Shown piece by piece: positions 1 through 18,684 of a stretch of 64,000 bases of DNA. Source of the DNA: Aquila chrysaetos chrysaetos (taxonomy: Eukaryota; Chordata; Aves; Accipitriformes; Accipitridae); the NCBI RefSeq assembly GCF_900496995.4, contig NC_044018.1, positions 30,647,825-30,711,824 of the forward strand. The letters are read 5' to 3'. The notes below the pieces were generated by a model. It did no database searches, was not told where the DNA came from, and was given only the letters and a program-made list of their open reading frames with translations. Both the position numbers and the translations under genes were made by a program. Each line of letters opens with the position of its first letter. Within the stretch, counting starts at the first letter, position 1.

Positions 1-5489
<5,489 letters not shown>

Positions 5490-5766
5490 CTAGCCTCCCC
5501 CGGCGGCCGGGACCGGGGCCTCGGCCGTCTCTCCTGCCCTCCCGCCCCCCACCCCGGAGCGAGCAGCCCCTTCCCGGTGCGCGGGGCCGTCCCCGCCGGC
5601 CCTCCCCGGCGCGACCACGGCCCCAGCGGCGGCCTCGGCCAGGCCGCCGCCGCCCTTCCGCCCTCCCTCCCGGGCCGGCCGCGGCCCGCGAACGGCAGGC
5701 AGCCCCCGCAGCGGCCCCAGGCTCGCGCGGCGGCGGATGGCGACGGATAGCGGCAACGGGACTCAC

Positions 5767-5806
5767 TGTGCGGGGAGTAGGGCCCAAGATGGCGGCGGAA
5801 AGAGAC
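5767..5806 (-). promoter_or_regulatory. NACA: NACA first (noncoding) exon and core promoter with TOP-like start and YY1-type motif
   Basis: On the minus strand a pyrimidine tract CTCTTTCC (5804-5797) is followed by GCCGCCATCTTGG and then a CACA/GTGAGT splice donor at 5767/5766. This resembles the 5' terminal oligopyrimidine exons of translation-machinery genes. The plus-strand CAAGATGGCGGC at 5785-5796 is a good YY1-type match and sits just inside the transcribed region, as in many housekeeping promoters. The surrounding 5100-6000 is CpG-rich. The exact transcription start is inferred, not seen. Confidence 0.7.
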
Positions 5807-6269
5807 CGAGCTCCTGGAAGCGGGACTTCCGGGAAGACGAGCACTTCCGGGGCAGGGGCAGCGGCCCTCCGCCCGCCCCGCCCCAGCGGCCGCGCTCCGC
5901 CGTTCCGGGCCCCGTCCGGCGGCAAAGGGGCCGGGGCGGGACCGGGACCCCCCGTGGGCGGCGACCCCAAGGTGTGGGGCAGGGACCTCCGTGGAAACGG
6001 AGCTAGGACCCCTCCGGGTGTGGGGTTGAGACACCATGAACGTGGGGCCTGGCCCCAGCTGTGGGGCTGGGACCCCCCCCCCCCGGGTGCCGGCAGGGAC
6101 CCCGTGGGCAGGGGTACGGGCAGGGGTACGGGGGGGCAGCGACCCTGTGGCTGCCAGGCAGGGGCAAGGCCCCCCAGCTCCTCCCCGCGGGGACGGGACG
6201 CAGACCTGGGCCCCGGCCCCTCCCGCCTCGGCGCATCCCAGGGCGCAGGCACAGGGGTGACCGCAGGCG

Positions 6270-6275
6270 TTTAAT
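6270..6275 (-). terminator. PRIM1: PRIM1 poly(A) signal ATTAAA
   Basis: TTTAAT on the plus strand is ATTAAA on the minus strand, about 230 bases after the PRIM1 stop at 6509-6507. It is the only such hexamer found in the short space before the NACA promoter, so the transcript probably ends near 6255. Confidence 0.6.
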
Positions 6276-6506
6276 GGTCTTTGCGTAGAAAAGGTACAAA
6301 AGGCGGGAAGGGGCCACGGGGAGCGGGGCAGGGAGGCGTTGCGGTTTGGCCAGCGGCTGGCAGGCTCCCTGCTCCAAGGCACCAGGACCCCCGCGGCTGG
6401 CAGCGACAATGGCGGAGGCAGCGATGGGCAGCGATGGTGGAGTTGGTCCCTCGGCAGCCCTGTGGCAAGGATCGGGCCTGCTGCTGTGGCTCCTGGCAGT
6501 GAGGCC

Positions 6507-9213
6507 TCAGAAGTCTCCTTGCAGGTCTGCAAAGAGAAGTGGGAAGTTTTACAGAAAAAGAGCAGTTTCTCAGAGCCAGGGGGTCCCCTTCAGGGTCCCC
6601 CAGGCAGCTGCATCCCTGCCCAGCTCTTACCACTTCTCCGGAGCAGCTCTCCCCTCCGGGCGCGCTCCATCTCCTCCACAAACTGCTCGAAGACCCGCAC
6701 ATAGGGCGCCAGGCTCGTCTTCTTGTAGTCTGGAGGATTCAGGGAGCTGAGCAGGAGCGGGGGCAGGCAGTGGGGACCCCCCCATGCCCTGGTCCCCCCC
6801 ACTCACCCCGTGCACGGCGCTTTGGCTCTGTCTCCCCGCCGTCCTCCTGCTCCCCGTCATTGCCGGCCACGTCCAGCTCGTGGCACAGGGAACTGTGGGA
6901 GATGGCGGGACATGGTGGGGGGCTGCTGGTGCAGACAGGACCCCCCGAGCTGCCAGCCCCGCTCACGTACCTGATGGTGGGGACAGCGAATGGGTCAAAC
7001 TGGTCCAGCCTCTGCAGATCCAGCGGCACTGAAATGCGACCTGCAAGGGAGGGGAGTCACTGCCTGGGGTGGCGGCCCCAGGGGTCCCCGTGGGGTCCCA
7101 GCCCCACAGGCTGCCAGACCCACCTGTTTTGGGGTGGACGCTGAAAGGGCTCTTCAGCAGGTGCCCGACACCTTTGCTGACGTTGATGTCGAGGCGGGGA
7201 AAGCAGTACTGCAGCATGATCTCCCAGTCCGCGTAGCATGACATGCCCTTCCCGCCTGCCGCCACCCGCTGCGGGGACAGGTGGGTCAGGGGGCAGCGGG
7301 GCAGGCGGCGGCGCCCGGCCCCCTGCCCGGGGTTGCTCCATGGCCACTCACCCGCACCCGCTCCATCCTGCCCTTCAGCAGCTCCCAGCGCTGCACCGAG
7401 TCCCGCTTCTTGGGGAACTCGCCCTGCAGTGGCTCGCGGTGCTGTGGCCGGCAGTCAAGGCTGATCACAGACACTGCTGACCCCGCTCCCACCACATGGA
7501 CCCTCCCTCCGGACCCGGCACAGTGCCCAGCGGCACGGCGGGGCAGCTCTGGGAAGGATATCCTCCGGGACAAGGGCCAGCACCTTGTCCCAGCTCTCCG
7601 GGCTGCCCAGGATGTCCTGGCCCACCAGCGCGTATGCCTCAAAGTACTTCTCCACCACACTGACCGACCGCCTGTGGAGGAGCAGGGAGGGGGTCAGCGC
7701 CCCATGCCGGTGGCTGTGGGGGCCGGGCAGGGGGGGTCCCCACCGACCTGATGAAGGGGTGGATGGGCTCGGAGAGGTTCACCTTCTTCACGGTCTCTGC
7801 TCCGCCCTGGAGAGACAGCGGCGGTCAGCCAATGGGGGTGGGCAGAGGGTCCCCGGCCCCCCATGCACCCACCTTCACCAGGGTCAGGTACTCCACGGTG
7901 GCTGCCCGCAGTGCCGGGGACCACTTCCGCACCGTGTCGTCGCAGACCCAGCAGTGGACACCCCTCCGGCCCGAGTACACCCACAGGCGATGCTTCATGC
8001 CCAGGTCCTCTGCAGAGGGAACAGCCAGGCTGCGGGAGCGCGTCGGGATGGGTTGCGGCGTCCGTCCAAGCCCAGCAGCGCTGCAAACCCGCTGGGCAAA
8101 TGCCACTGGGCACCAGCACATCGTCCACTCCCCCCCAGCCCCATGAGAGCATGAGCGCTGCCCTGGCCCCCCTTTGGGGTCTGGGTGTTGCTGTGGGGCA
8201 GAGCGTGCTCTGGACGTGTCCCCGGTGCATGAGGCCAGGGGCCGCATGGGTCCCTGAGACCCTCACCCACAAGCGCGCGATCGATGATGCGGACAGCGAT
8301 GGTCATCAGGGTCCAGCACTTGGAGCAGATCTCGGCCGAGCTGCAGGCAGAGCAGGGCGGGTCAGGCTGCTGCCCCGTGCCCCTGCACCCCTCTCCCGGC
8401 CCCCTATTCCAGCTCGTGCTGTGAACACCCCTGGGAACCTGCAGCACGTCCGGACGTCGTCATAGTCCGTCATGTCAATGTCGAAGACCAGCTCCTTCTC
8501 CTGCGGCTGGAAGGCCCCCAGATGCACCGTGTTGTGCTGGTTGGGCTGTGGGGCAGAATGGGCTCAGCTCCAGCCAGGGACCCTGTGACCCGGGGGCCAC
8601 GTCCCCCCTGGGGCTGGCCGGCACCCGTGCTCCTGGTTGGGGTGCTTGGGTGGGAGCAGGACTCACCCGGTGGGAGTAGACAGCCCCGATGTCGATCTTG
8701 TAGGGGTTGGTCCTCTGCAGCTCCCGCTCCAGCTCCTGGGGGCTGCCGAAGGACTGGAACCGCACGTAGACATCGTCCCGCAGTGTGAAGGAGAATTCCC
8801 GCAGCTGGAAGTAGTTCTTCACCACTGCGGAGGCGCGGGGGGGTTGGGGGGGTGCAGACGGGGTCGGGGGCAGCCCTGACACTGCCCTGAAGGCCCGCAC
8901 CCCTCCCGCCTGTTTCCCCCCAGCCCCCTCACCGCACTCCTGAGCCCCCCCCATCACAGGCGCCCCCAAATCGCCCCCCCCCGCCCGGTGTCCCGGAGCC
9001 CGGTCGGTGCATCCGCCCGCCGCCGCCAGCCCCAGCGACCCCCCGGGCCCCCGCCACGTGCCCCGGGCCCCGGTATCACAGCCCCCGGCGGTGCCCCCCG
9101 CCCCGCTCACCGCCGCCGTAGCCGAGCCAGCGGCCGTAGGCGCCGTGCGGGAAGAGCCGCCGGTAGAAGACCGGGAGCAGCTCCGGCAGCGCCGCCGGCT
9201 CGAACCGCGCCAT
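6507..9213 (-). CDS. PRIM1: PRIM1, DNA primase small catalytic subunit (13 coding exons)
   Basis: This is the catalytic subunit of the primase-polymerase alpha complex, which makes RNA primers in the nucleus. Exons (minus): 9213-9111, 8824-8667, 8545-8439, 8340-8267, 8009-7873, 7806-7748, 7671-7562, 7443-7352, 7268-7124, 7040-6971, 6892-6807, 6729-6631, 6526-6507. They sum to 1260 bases (419 residues plus stop; human is about 420). The start reads [20 protein letters not shown], close to human. Exon 3 carries the catalytic motif [10 protein letters not shown] with its metal-binding aspartates. Exons 3-4 give the zinc-binding CC...C..C motif ([12 protein letters not shown]). Exon 5 has [20 protein letters not shown], and exon 9 [20 protein letters not shown]. 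The protein ends DLQGDF. Intron 7 is AT-AC and looks U12-type. The gene starts 641 bases from a divergent dehydrogenase start. Confidence 0.97.
7444..7561 (-). other. PRIM1: U12-type AT-AC intron of PRIM1 (intron 7)
   Basis: The intron begins ATATCCTT on the minus strand (from 7561), matching the minor-spliceosome 5' site. Near its end is CCTTGAC, a match to the U12 branch motif, about 11 bases before a terminal AC at 7445-7444. Using these borders keeps the reading frame and gives exactly the spacing of the human protein between LVPE and QRWE. No GT-AG pair nearby does this. Confidence 0.85.
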
Positions 9214-9854
9214 GGCGGGAAAGAGGCGGCGGGAAGCGGCGGGGACGGGCGCCCGGGGGCCGCCGGGAGCTGTAGTCTGGCCCCGGAGCACGGGGTCGGG
9301 GAGGAGCGGGGATGTGGGCACGGCCCGGTTCGGGACACGCCGGGGGGGGGGGGGGGGGTCCGGGGTGCCCGGGGCGGCAGCGAAGGGGTGCGGGACCCCC
9401 CGGGCGCTGCCCCTCTCCGTGTTAACGATTCCCCGGCGGCCGCACGGCTGCGACCGGACCCTCCCCGGCTGCTGCCAGAGCGGAGCCCCGGGGCCGATGC
9501 AGGGACCGATGCAGAGCCCCGGGGCAGAAGAGCCCGCGGCCCCGGGGCCGATGCAGAGCCCCGGGGCCGGACGCCCGGCGGGCTCCAGGCGGCAGCGCCG
9601 CGATGGCACCGAGCCCGGTCCGGCCCGGGGCGATGCCCGGAAGGGGGAACGGGGCGGGACGGGGGAGGGGCGCGGCCGCCCCCGCAGGCCGATAGTGCCG
9701 GGTGGCCCCGCGGTCGTTGCACCGGAGCCGCTCCCGAGCCCGCGGCCGCGCTAATTAATCATTGACAGCGGCGCCGCGGGCAGGGCCAAGGTCGGCCCGG
9801 AGCCGCTTAGTCGCCGCGGCACCCCGGTTGCGCTCCCGGTGTCGGTGCCCGAGG
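9214..9854. promoter_or_regulatory. Bidirectional CpG-rich promoter between PRIM1 and the RDH16-like gene
   Basis: The start codons of PRIM1 (minus) and the RDH16-like gene (plus) are 641 bases apart with very GC-rich sequence between, including a long G run near 9343-9358 and a repeated unit GGGGCCGATGCAG around 9490-9560. An AT-rich island CTAATTAATCATTGACAG (9751-9768) stands out. Within it 9754-9766 matches 11 of 13 positions of the HNF1 palindrome GTTAATNATTAAC by eye, about 90 bases before the dehydrogenase start. No TATA box was seen for either gene. Confidence 0.6.
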
Positions 9855-11845
<1,991 letters not shown>

Positions 11846-12920
11846 GGCAGGGAATCAGCATAGGCAGCTGACAGGCAGCAGCAGCCAGGGCCGGGCAGCA
11901 CAGGGTGGGACCCAGCATGGCCCACAGCCAAGGCCATGCCAATAGGTTCTTGAATTTTTAATGCAATGTATGTTTCACAACCCACTGTCCTCTGTTAGCA
12001 GACCAGTTTGCTTCTGAATAAAGACAGCTCCTCCTCCCTGCCTGGCAGAGCTTGGTTTCAGCCTCAGCTGGGGCGGCGGCACGGAGGCCATGTCCCTGCT
12101 CCTCCAACGGCACCAGCACTGCCACCAGCTGTGCCGTGCCATGCCACAAGAGCTCCTGGGGTCTCTGGCTGTTCCCCCGAGTCCCTGCTCCGTGCAGGGT
12201 CCAGCCCTCACAGGGGTGAGAGCTGCACTCACCCGAGCCAGCACTCCAGGAGTTAACATGTGAATAAAAACCAGACCCGTACAAACCTGGAACCTGGGCA
12301 GATTTCCCTCTGGGCAGAGGGCTGGGCAGCCTCTGGTCAGTCCTCCTCCTCCTCGGTGCCCCTCGGGCATCCCTGAGCAGCGCCTGCTTCTGTGCACGGC
12401 TCTGCAGACCTGCAGCGCCCAGTCAGTGAAGGCTGCCCCGCTCCAGCAAACCATGCCTGGGCACCGCTGTGGCTGCGGACACCGGGACACCCCTTTGCCT
12501 GTGTCCAGGCTCACCCCAGCAGCTTTGCTGCCTTCTCATGCAGGGCCCGTCCCGGGGTGAGGGGACAAAGCTGCCATCCCCCACCAGACCCAAGCTGGGC
12601 ATGTGCTGCACAGCCGGCGAGAGGGAGAAGTCCGAGGCCAGGTGCTGCCGACTGTGTCTGGAGAGCAGCCAAATCCTGCTCCGTGGGGCAGCTGGATCCA
12701 CCCTGCCAGCACAAACAGCCATTAAAGGCCAAAGTAGAGCTCCAGGCACACGGGTCTGTGTGAGATGAAGCCATGAATTGCAACTGAGATGCGCAAAACT
12801 TTCTTCAGGTGCTGCTGCAATCCTGCCTCTCCTCCAGTGTGCCCCAGAGCAACCCCGGCACCTGGCTCTCCCACCAGTGCTGCCCAATGCACAGGCTGGG
12901 GCTGGTCCTCCACACCAGCC
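11846..12920. other. 3' UTR and spacer between the two dehydrogenase copies
   Basis: About 1.1 kb holding the 3' UTR of the first copy and then unremarkable mixed sequence. No coding frame with a recognisable family was seen. The sequence here does not resemble the region upstream of the first copy, so the near-identity of the copies begins only just before the second start codon. Confidence 0.7.
12017..12022 (+). terminator. Poly(A) signal AATAAA of the RDH16-like gene
   Basis: AATAAA lies 172 bases after the stop codon of the intact dehydrogenase. A second AATAAA occurs at 12263-12268 and could be an alternative site. Confidence 0.7.
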
Positions 12921-12922
12921 TC

Positions 12923-12930
12923 TATATATA
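12923..12930 (+). promoter_or_regulatory. TATA box of the second dehydrogenase copy
   Basis: TATATATA, 52 bases before the start codon at 12982. It implies a start site near 12950 and a 5' UTR of about 30 bases. The first copy has no such box, so the two promoters differ. Confidence 0.5.
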
Positions 12931-12981
12931 TGGCACAAGTGTGGACTGCGCAGAAGGCTGTTGCTTAGCCAGTGCCCGAGG

Positions 12982-14613
12982 ATGTGGCTGTACCTGGCGG
13001 TGGTGCTGGTGGGGCTGTACCTGCTGCGGCGCTGGCACCGGGAGCGGCAGACGGTGCCGAGGCTCTCGGAGAAGTATGTGCTGATCACAGGCTGCGACAG
13101 CGGCTTCGGCAACCTGCTGGCACAACAGCTGGACGCCCGGGGGCTGCGGGTGCTGGCCGCCTGCCTGACCAGCAGCGGGGCCGCGCAGCTGCGGGCGGCC
13201 GCCTCACCGCGGCTGCAGACCGTCCTCCTGGATGTCACCTCCAGCCAGAGCATCGCCGCCGCCACCGCCTGGGTCCGGGAGTGTGTGGGCGACCGAGGTA
13301 GGACGGGGCAGCTGCCCCGGTCGGCCCTGCCGCTGCTCTGCCAACCCGTGCCGGCACAGCCAGTGCTGGAGCGAGGCCATGGGCAGGGGAGCAGCCCCCG
13401 TCACCCCGTCCTCTCTGTCCAGGGCTCTGGGAGCTGGTGAACAATGCAGGGACCACCATCCCGACTGCCCCTAATGAGTGGCTGACCAAGGACGACTTCG
13501 TCAAGGTGCTGGACGTCAACCTGGTTGGCCTCATCGAGGTGACGCTGAGCCTCCTACCCCTGGTGCAGCAGGCGTGGGGCCAGGTGGCCAGCGTGATGGG
13601 CCGTGTCTCCTTTTTTGGCGGGGGGTACTGCATCTCCAAGTATGGCGTGGAGGCCTTCTCCGACAGTCTCCGGTACAGCAGTGGCAGCCACCAGCAGCCC
13701 CCTGTGCTCCCCTATGCCAGGGCTTGTAGAGCAGCCGGGTGTGCGTTGGCAGGTGCAGGCATGCTGGGCAGCTCTGCCCCACTTTCCCCAATCAGGGTTT
13801 TATGTCGCACCCAGTTACATCCTTCCCCATACAGCAGAGCAGCAGCGAGCCAAGGCAGGAGCTTGTGAAATACCAATATGGTTGCCCACAGGTTGGGAAA
13901 CCAGGGCACTGCTAGAGCAACAGTTGTGCAACCAGAGGAAGGGTTTCAAGAAAGCCTTGAGCAAGGAGAGGGCTCCCCTGCACCCTCCCAGGGGACAACA
14001 GGGTGCCCAGAGGGGGTCACGGGCTCCCCCTTGCCCTGCATGGCTCAGTACTGCCCCCCCTCCAGCCCCATCTCGGCTCGGGACAGCAGCTCCGTCTGCG
14101 AGGCTGACAGCCCATCCCTGGCCAGGCGTGAGATGTGCCCCTTTGGGGTGCAGATCTCCATCATCAAACCTGGCGGCTTCTGGAAAGGGATGACCAACCC
14201 TGTAACGGTAATGAAGGGCTTCAAGCACCTCTGGGAGCAGCTTCCAGCAGAGACCCAGGCAGCCTACAGTCACCATTACCCGGAGACCTGTGAGTACATC
14301 CCCGTGTGGCCCCGGCACTCCCCGGTGACTCCACCACCACCAGCTTGCTGGGCCAGGCTGACCCCCGCCTCTGCCCACACAGATGCCAAAAGCAGCGTCC
14401 TGCTGCACCGCCTGAGCAGCTCCTGCCCGTTCCGTGTCACCAGCATCATGGCACACGTGCTGCTCGCCCGCTTCCCCCACAGCCGCTACGTGGCCGGGTG
14501 GGATGCCCGACTTGCCCTCCTGCTGCTCAGCTACTGCCCAGCCTGGCTCACCGACGCCAACCATCAGCTTCTTCCTGCCCGTCCCGGCCAGGGGGATGCC
14601 CGCGCGCCCCTGA
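12982..14613 (+). pseudogene. Second RDH16-like SDR9C copy, with late frameshift; decaying or recently rebuilt paralogue
   Basis: Four exons in the family arrangement: 12982-13297, 13423-13672, 14126-14289, 14383-14613. Exons 1-2 and intron 1 are about 97% identical to the first copy (roughly 19 substitutions by hand count), with one in-frame 9-base loss in exon 2 that removes VVN before VASVMG. TGCDSGFG, VNNAG and YCISK remain. Exons 3-4 are clearly diverged (for example ISIIKPGGFWKGMTN, SRYVAGWDARL) yet exon 3 keeps the same 164-base length. Exon 2 ends at GTACAG, a poorer donor than the GTAAGT of copy 1. Exon 4 is out of frame by one base after LTDA. An adjacent frame would continue TISFFLPVPARGM to a stop at 14611-14613, whereas the read frame runs past the AATAAA at 14690. 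It may be a pseudogene, a gene with an altered tail, or one assembly error in a real gene. Confidence 0.6.
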
Positions 14614-14689
14614 GGATGGCCACCAGACCAGGGATGTGGACGCAGCACCCACAGGCACCCGCTTGCCTCAAGCCCCTGTTAACATGCTC

Positions 14690-14695
14690 AATAAA
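14690..14695 (+). terminator. Poly(A) signal AATAAA of the second dehydrogenase copy
   Basis: AATAAA 77 bases after the expected stop at 14611-14613, a normal distance, which suggests that the original gene ended at that stop. Confidence 0.6.
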
Positions 14696-14699
14696 GCTG

Positions 14700-17600
14700 G
14701 TGCAAAGCGAGGGGCTGCCCGTGGTGAACCTCAGCCTCGGAGGTGTCCGAGAGCTGCTTGGCCACCGTGCTGGGTGACCCGCCATGCCGGGGCAGCTGTG
14801 ATGCCAGTGGGGTCCCTGCCAGCCCGCAGGGTCCCTGCCAGCCTGCGGCAGGACCCCAACTGCGACCTGTGCCCAGAGCAGCCGTGTTCCCCGGGGATGT
14901 CTGAGCTGCAGAGCAGGATCGTCTCTGCCCCTGCAGCCCTTTGAGGGGCTGGTGGCTGCGCCGGGGGATCCAGCTCATCCTCACAGTCAGAGGCAGGGGC
15001 CAATGGGCACCTACTGCCATGGCTGATGGCGCCTGCGGGGCTGTCGCAGGCACCAGTGGTGCTCTGGCTCCCCATCGCTGCCTCATGCTGGAGGGATGCT
15101 GCTGCCCTGGGACATGGTTAAAGATGTTTTTCCGAGCCAGGCATGTGGGTGGTGATTCATGTATCGTTCATACCTCTAATTAAGGGCTGATTAGTGATGA
15201 CTAGCTGGGGGTTAGCTCCCTGAGGTTGTGCACTTGCCTGCAGGACAAAAGCAATGTTAGCAGCAGCCCCACTCCCACCAGCATCTCACTGCTCCCGCAC
15301 GCGCAGAGGCTGAGCCCACATGAGACCAAGACACCCCAGGGCTGCGATGGAGCTCAGGGGGACAAGGAGCTACAGCAGGATGGAAGGCAGCATGTAGGGC
15401 CCTTGTGCAAGCTGCATTACAGCTTACTGAGCTGTCTCCCCAGCCAAGAAAGCTTTCCTAAATGCTTTGCTCAGCTTAGCAAATCAGTAAGACGTCCCCA
15501 GCAGCCCCCACACGTCACGTTTCAGGCCCCCGTGTCCCCAAAGGGCCGGGCTGCGGCATGCTGAGTTGCCAGGAGGTGACACGGGGGCCTTAGCTGCACT
15601 TTTCTGGGGACCCCTGTGCCCACATCCCTTGGCTGCCTGGGGAGGGAAGGGTGGGAGAATGGCAGATCCCCGGTGCTGCCGCTGCCTGGAGCCCACCTCA
15701 CTCCAGGTCTGTGCTGCCCCCCGACTTCTCAGTGGGCTCGGGCTGGCAGAAGCCAGGAGGGACCCAGTGCCCATATTTCACCCCAGAGCGAAGCACTGGC
15801 AGGTGGAGAAGGAACTGGCCAGGCCCAGGGGGGACGATTATCAGCCCCTCCTCTTTGCTTTCCTGCGCCCCATCCATCCGACCCCTGATCCACTGGCCTC
15901 CAAAGGACGCACTCAGATCGGAGTGGCCACTTCGCAGAGAAGAAACTGCCTTTTCCCACTTATCTCCAGACAAAGGGGAGACCTGGACCCTTAGGGAGGT
16001 TGGGGGCTCCTGGGCACACATTTGGGTGCCAAAAGCCTTGGAGCACCCTGAACATCGCAGCAGGGATGGGGCGAAGGGGCTGAGCCACAGGCCCCGCTCC
16101 CCACGGCTTGGCTGGCTTGGAAATGCATTCGGCTCCCAGACCTCACTGTCCCCACCGGGACTGGTAGCCCCTGTGCAAATCCCAACTGCACCCAGGTCGT
16201 TCTCGATCCTGGAGTTTGATGTGGAAATTTCCTGTCCTGTTAAATGGAAACAGAACGGCATCCCTGCCTCCTAGGGAGGTAAAGCCCACCCAGCCCCTTG
16301 GGCGGCAGAGTGGCCCTTCACAACCCCCCCCGCACCCCCATCCTGTGGCCAAGCCAAATCGCGCCCCGTTGCGCTCAGGGCAAGCACAAAGCCGCCGAGT
16401 TCCTGTTTGCAACCCGGGGCCTCGGTCCCGCCGGGGCTGGGTACCTGCACGCGGGTCACCAGCGCTGGGCTTGTTGTTGTGAGACCCGACTTATCAGTGC
16501 CCTCGTGCTTCCCCGCTCCGGCCGTGCCTTCCTTCCGAGCCGATTGTTGATCACAAAGTCTTGTCTGCACTCGAAAAGGAGATTTCCTGCAATTGTTTTG
16601 CAGGACTTGCAGCTTGATGCAAAATTTTCTGCCTATCAGCCCCCTCCCCAGTGCTGGGGCAAGGCTCAAGCCCCCTCCCTTCCCCTGCAAAACTGCCAGG
16701 CAATCACGGCTTGATGATTAATTGCTGCCCGGCCAGAGGTGTTTCTGTGGCGATAGCCATCTGCCATCAACTCCTGCGACAGCTTGGAACGACGGGCAGC
16801 GCTGACCTGGCAGAAACGTTCAGCTTTCAGCCCTTTTCCCTGCAAAGGAAACCCTGAGCTCATCCTGGCATCGCGTGAGCATCAGGGACAGTCAATGGCA
16901 CAATTGCCTTAACCCACCCTAACCCCTTGGGACTCCCAGAGCTGGGGAAGGACCTGGCTCAGTTGGGTCCATCCCAGAGGATGCATTTTCCCCCTCCTGC
17001 CCACACTCACAGCAGGACCCGGGCAGGATCCAGCCCGAGAGCAGTGGGGCCACAGCAGCCAGGTCCTGTGGGAGTGACAGTGGAGGCGAGCTGCCCGGGG
17101 GAGCCTCGGGGACCCCCGCTCTATCCCCAGGCACCTGCGGCTCACACATCGACACCTGCCCAGGGCCTCCCCGTGCCTGTCCCCAGCCCTGCAGCAAAAT
17201 CAAATGGGAGCTGAGCCCCAGGGCTGGAAATCAAGTCAAATGTCACCCGCGCTGGGCTGTCTCAGGATATCAGACCACGGCGGTCATTTCCTGCTGGGAA
17301 GCAGCCAACAAGCCCACCCCAAGCTCTGCGCCACCGCAGCTCTGCTTTCCCAGAGGCGTGCAAGCTGCCAAGCAGAGAGGATCACCACACTCCCTGAGCA
17401 GCCCCTCCGTGCAGCCTTCGGCTCTGCTGCCGGTGAGCCAACACCTCTCCCTCCCTGCCCGCGTCTGTCTCTCCCCTCTCCCACCAGCATCTCTCAGGAC
17501 CTGCAGCTTGGTGAGGGTGGGAGGTCAAGGAGCCTCGGGGATGGGGGGACTCCAGCCCTGGGGGTTCGCTCTCCTCTCCTCCATGGTTTTGGGAGTGGGT

Positions 17601-18676
17601 GGGTGACAGCCGTTTGCTCGTGTGGGGGATGCCAGGCTGCGGCACTCCCTGGCTTGCTGGGCTCTGAGTGCCGCAGAGGTGCCCTGGTGGCACGGCACGC
17701 TCCTCCGGCTTTCCCAGGTGAACGGCTGGTCTTGTGAGCTCTTCCAGCGGCATGATGCTGGATGGGGTCGGCAGCATCTTCGCCACGCGGATGCAGCTGT
17801 GCTGGGATCAGAGCTCTCACACTTGGGGCAATAAAAGGATGTTAAGGTCAACTGCATTTCCCTTAAGTTTATAATTTTATCACCTACTTGGAAGTCCCAA
17901 TGGCTCCCAGCAACGGAGCTGCAGGACGGGCAGAGTGAGGGCAGCTGCTTGGGTTTATGAAGTGACTGCACACTGAGGGCTCGGGTGGAGGTCAGGGGCT
18001 TTCCCACTGGCACAGAGTCGAGTAGACATGGTCACCGGTGCGTTTAATCATCCGGGTGCCTGTCTGTGCCCCAGCCACCTCACAGCCAGTTGCTGCATGC
18101 AAGGGCAGAGTGGCAGAGCTGGCATCGGGATTTCCACAGGCTCTGTGGCAGCAGGACCTGAGCTCCGGAGGTTTCAGGGGACAGCACGAGCCTCAGCGGG
18201 GGGAGCTCCCACCTGAAGGTTGCTGCATTCCCAGGTCATCAGCTCCATTTCTGCAGTGACCGATGTTGCCAAGCCTCGGGGCTGGCATGCGCTCTCACCT
18301 GTCCTTCATCCCTCCCCTCCGTTGGTCCCCACCCCAGCACTGCCTGTCCCTGGTCCCTGGCCCCAGCTGACCCAGCTGTGGGACAGCCACCACCTGGGAG
18401 CATGTGTGGGTGCATGGGCAGCTGCTGTTTGTGGCTTGCATTTTGTCTAGGACATGGAGTTATCATCTGTTGTGGGGACAGCATCTTTTGAGAGTTGATG
18501 TAGGAAGTCACCATAGCAGTAAAAACTGGATTAAAAAAAATACAGAAAAGTACTTTCAGTGCCTCCTGTGAGGACTGAGCTCTGACAGGAGAGATCGGCT
18601 GTTTCTCTGTACTTTCAAGCTGTCTGGCTCAGTGCAGTTGCCAAGCCACAACTCAGTGCTTTCCCTTTCCTTGCAG
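14700..18676. other. Intergenic region upstream of GPR182
   Basis: Four kilobases without a recognisable coding frame on either strand. Most is mixed GC-rich sequence. Less GC-rich patches occur at 15120-15230 and 16540-16730, the latter containing TTGATCACAAAG and GATGATTAATTGC. GPR182 probably has an upstream noncoding exon here, because a good acceptor stands just before its start, but I cannot place it. Confidence 0.6.
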
Positions 18677-18684
18677 CTACCAGG

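Noticed and set aside
15226-16482. Overlapping short open frames (up to about 200 residues) between the dehydrogenases and GPR182
   Set aside because: Both strands are open in several frames with no conserved motif, splice pattern or start context.
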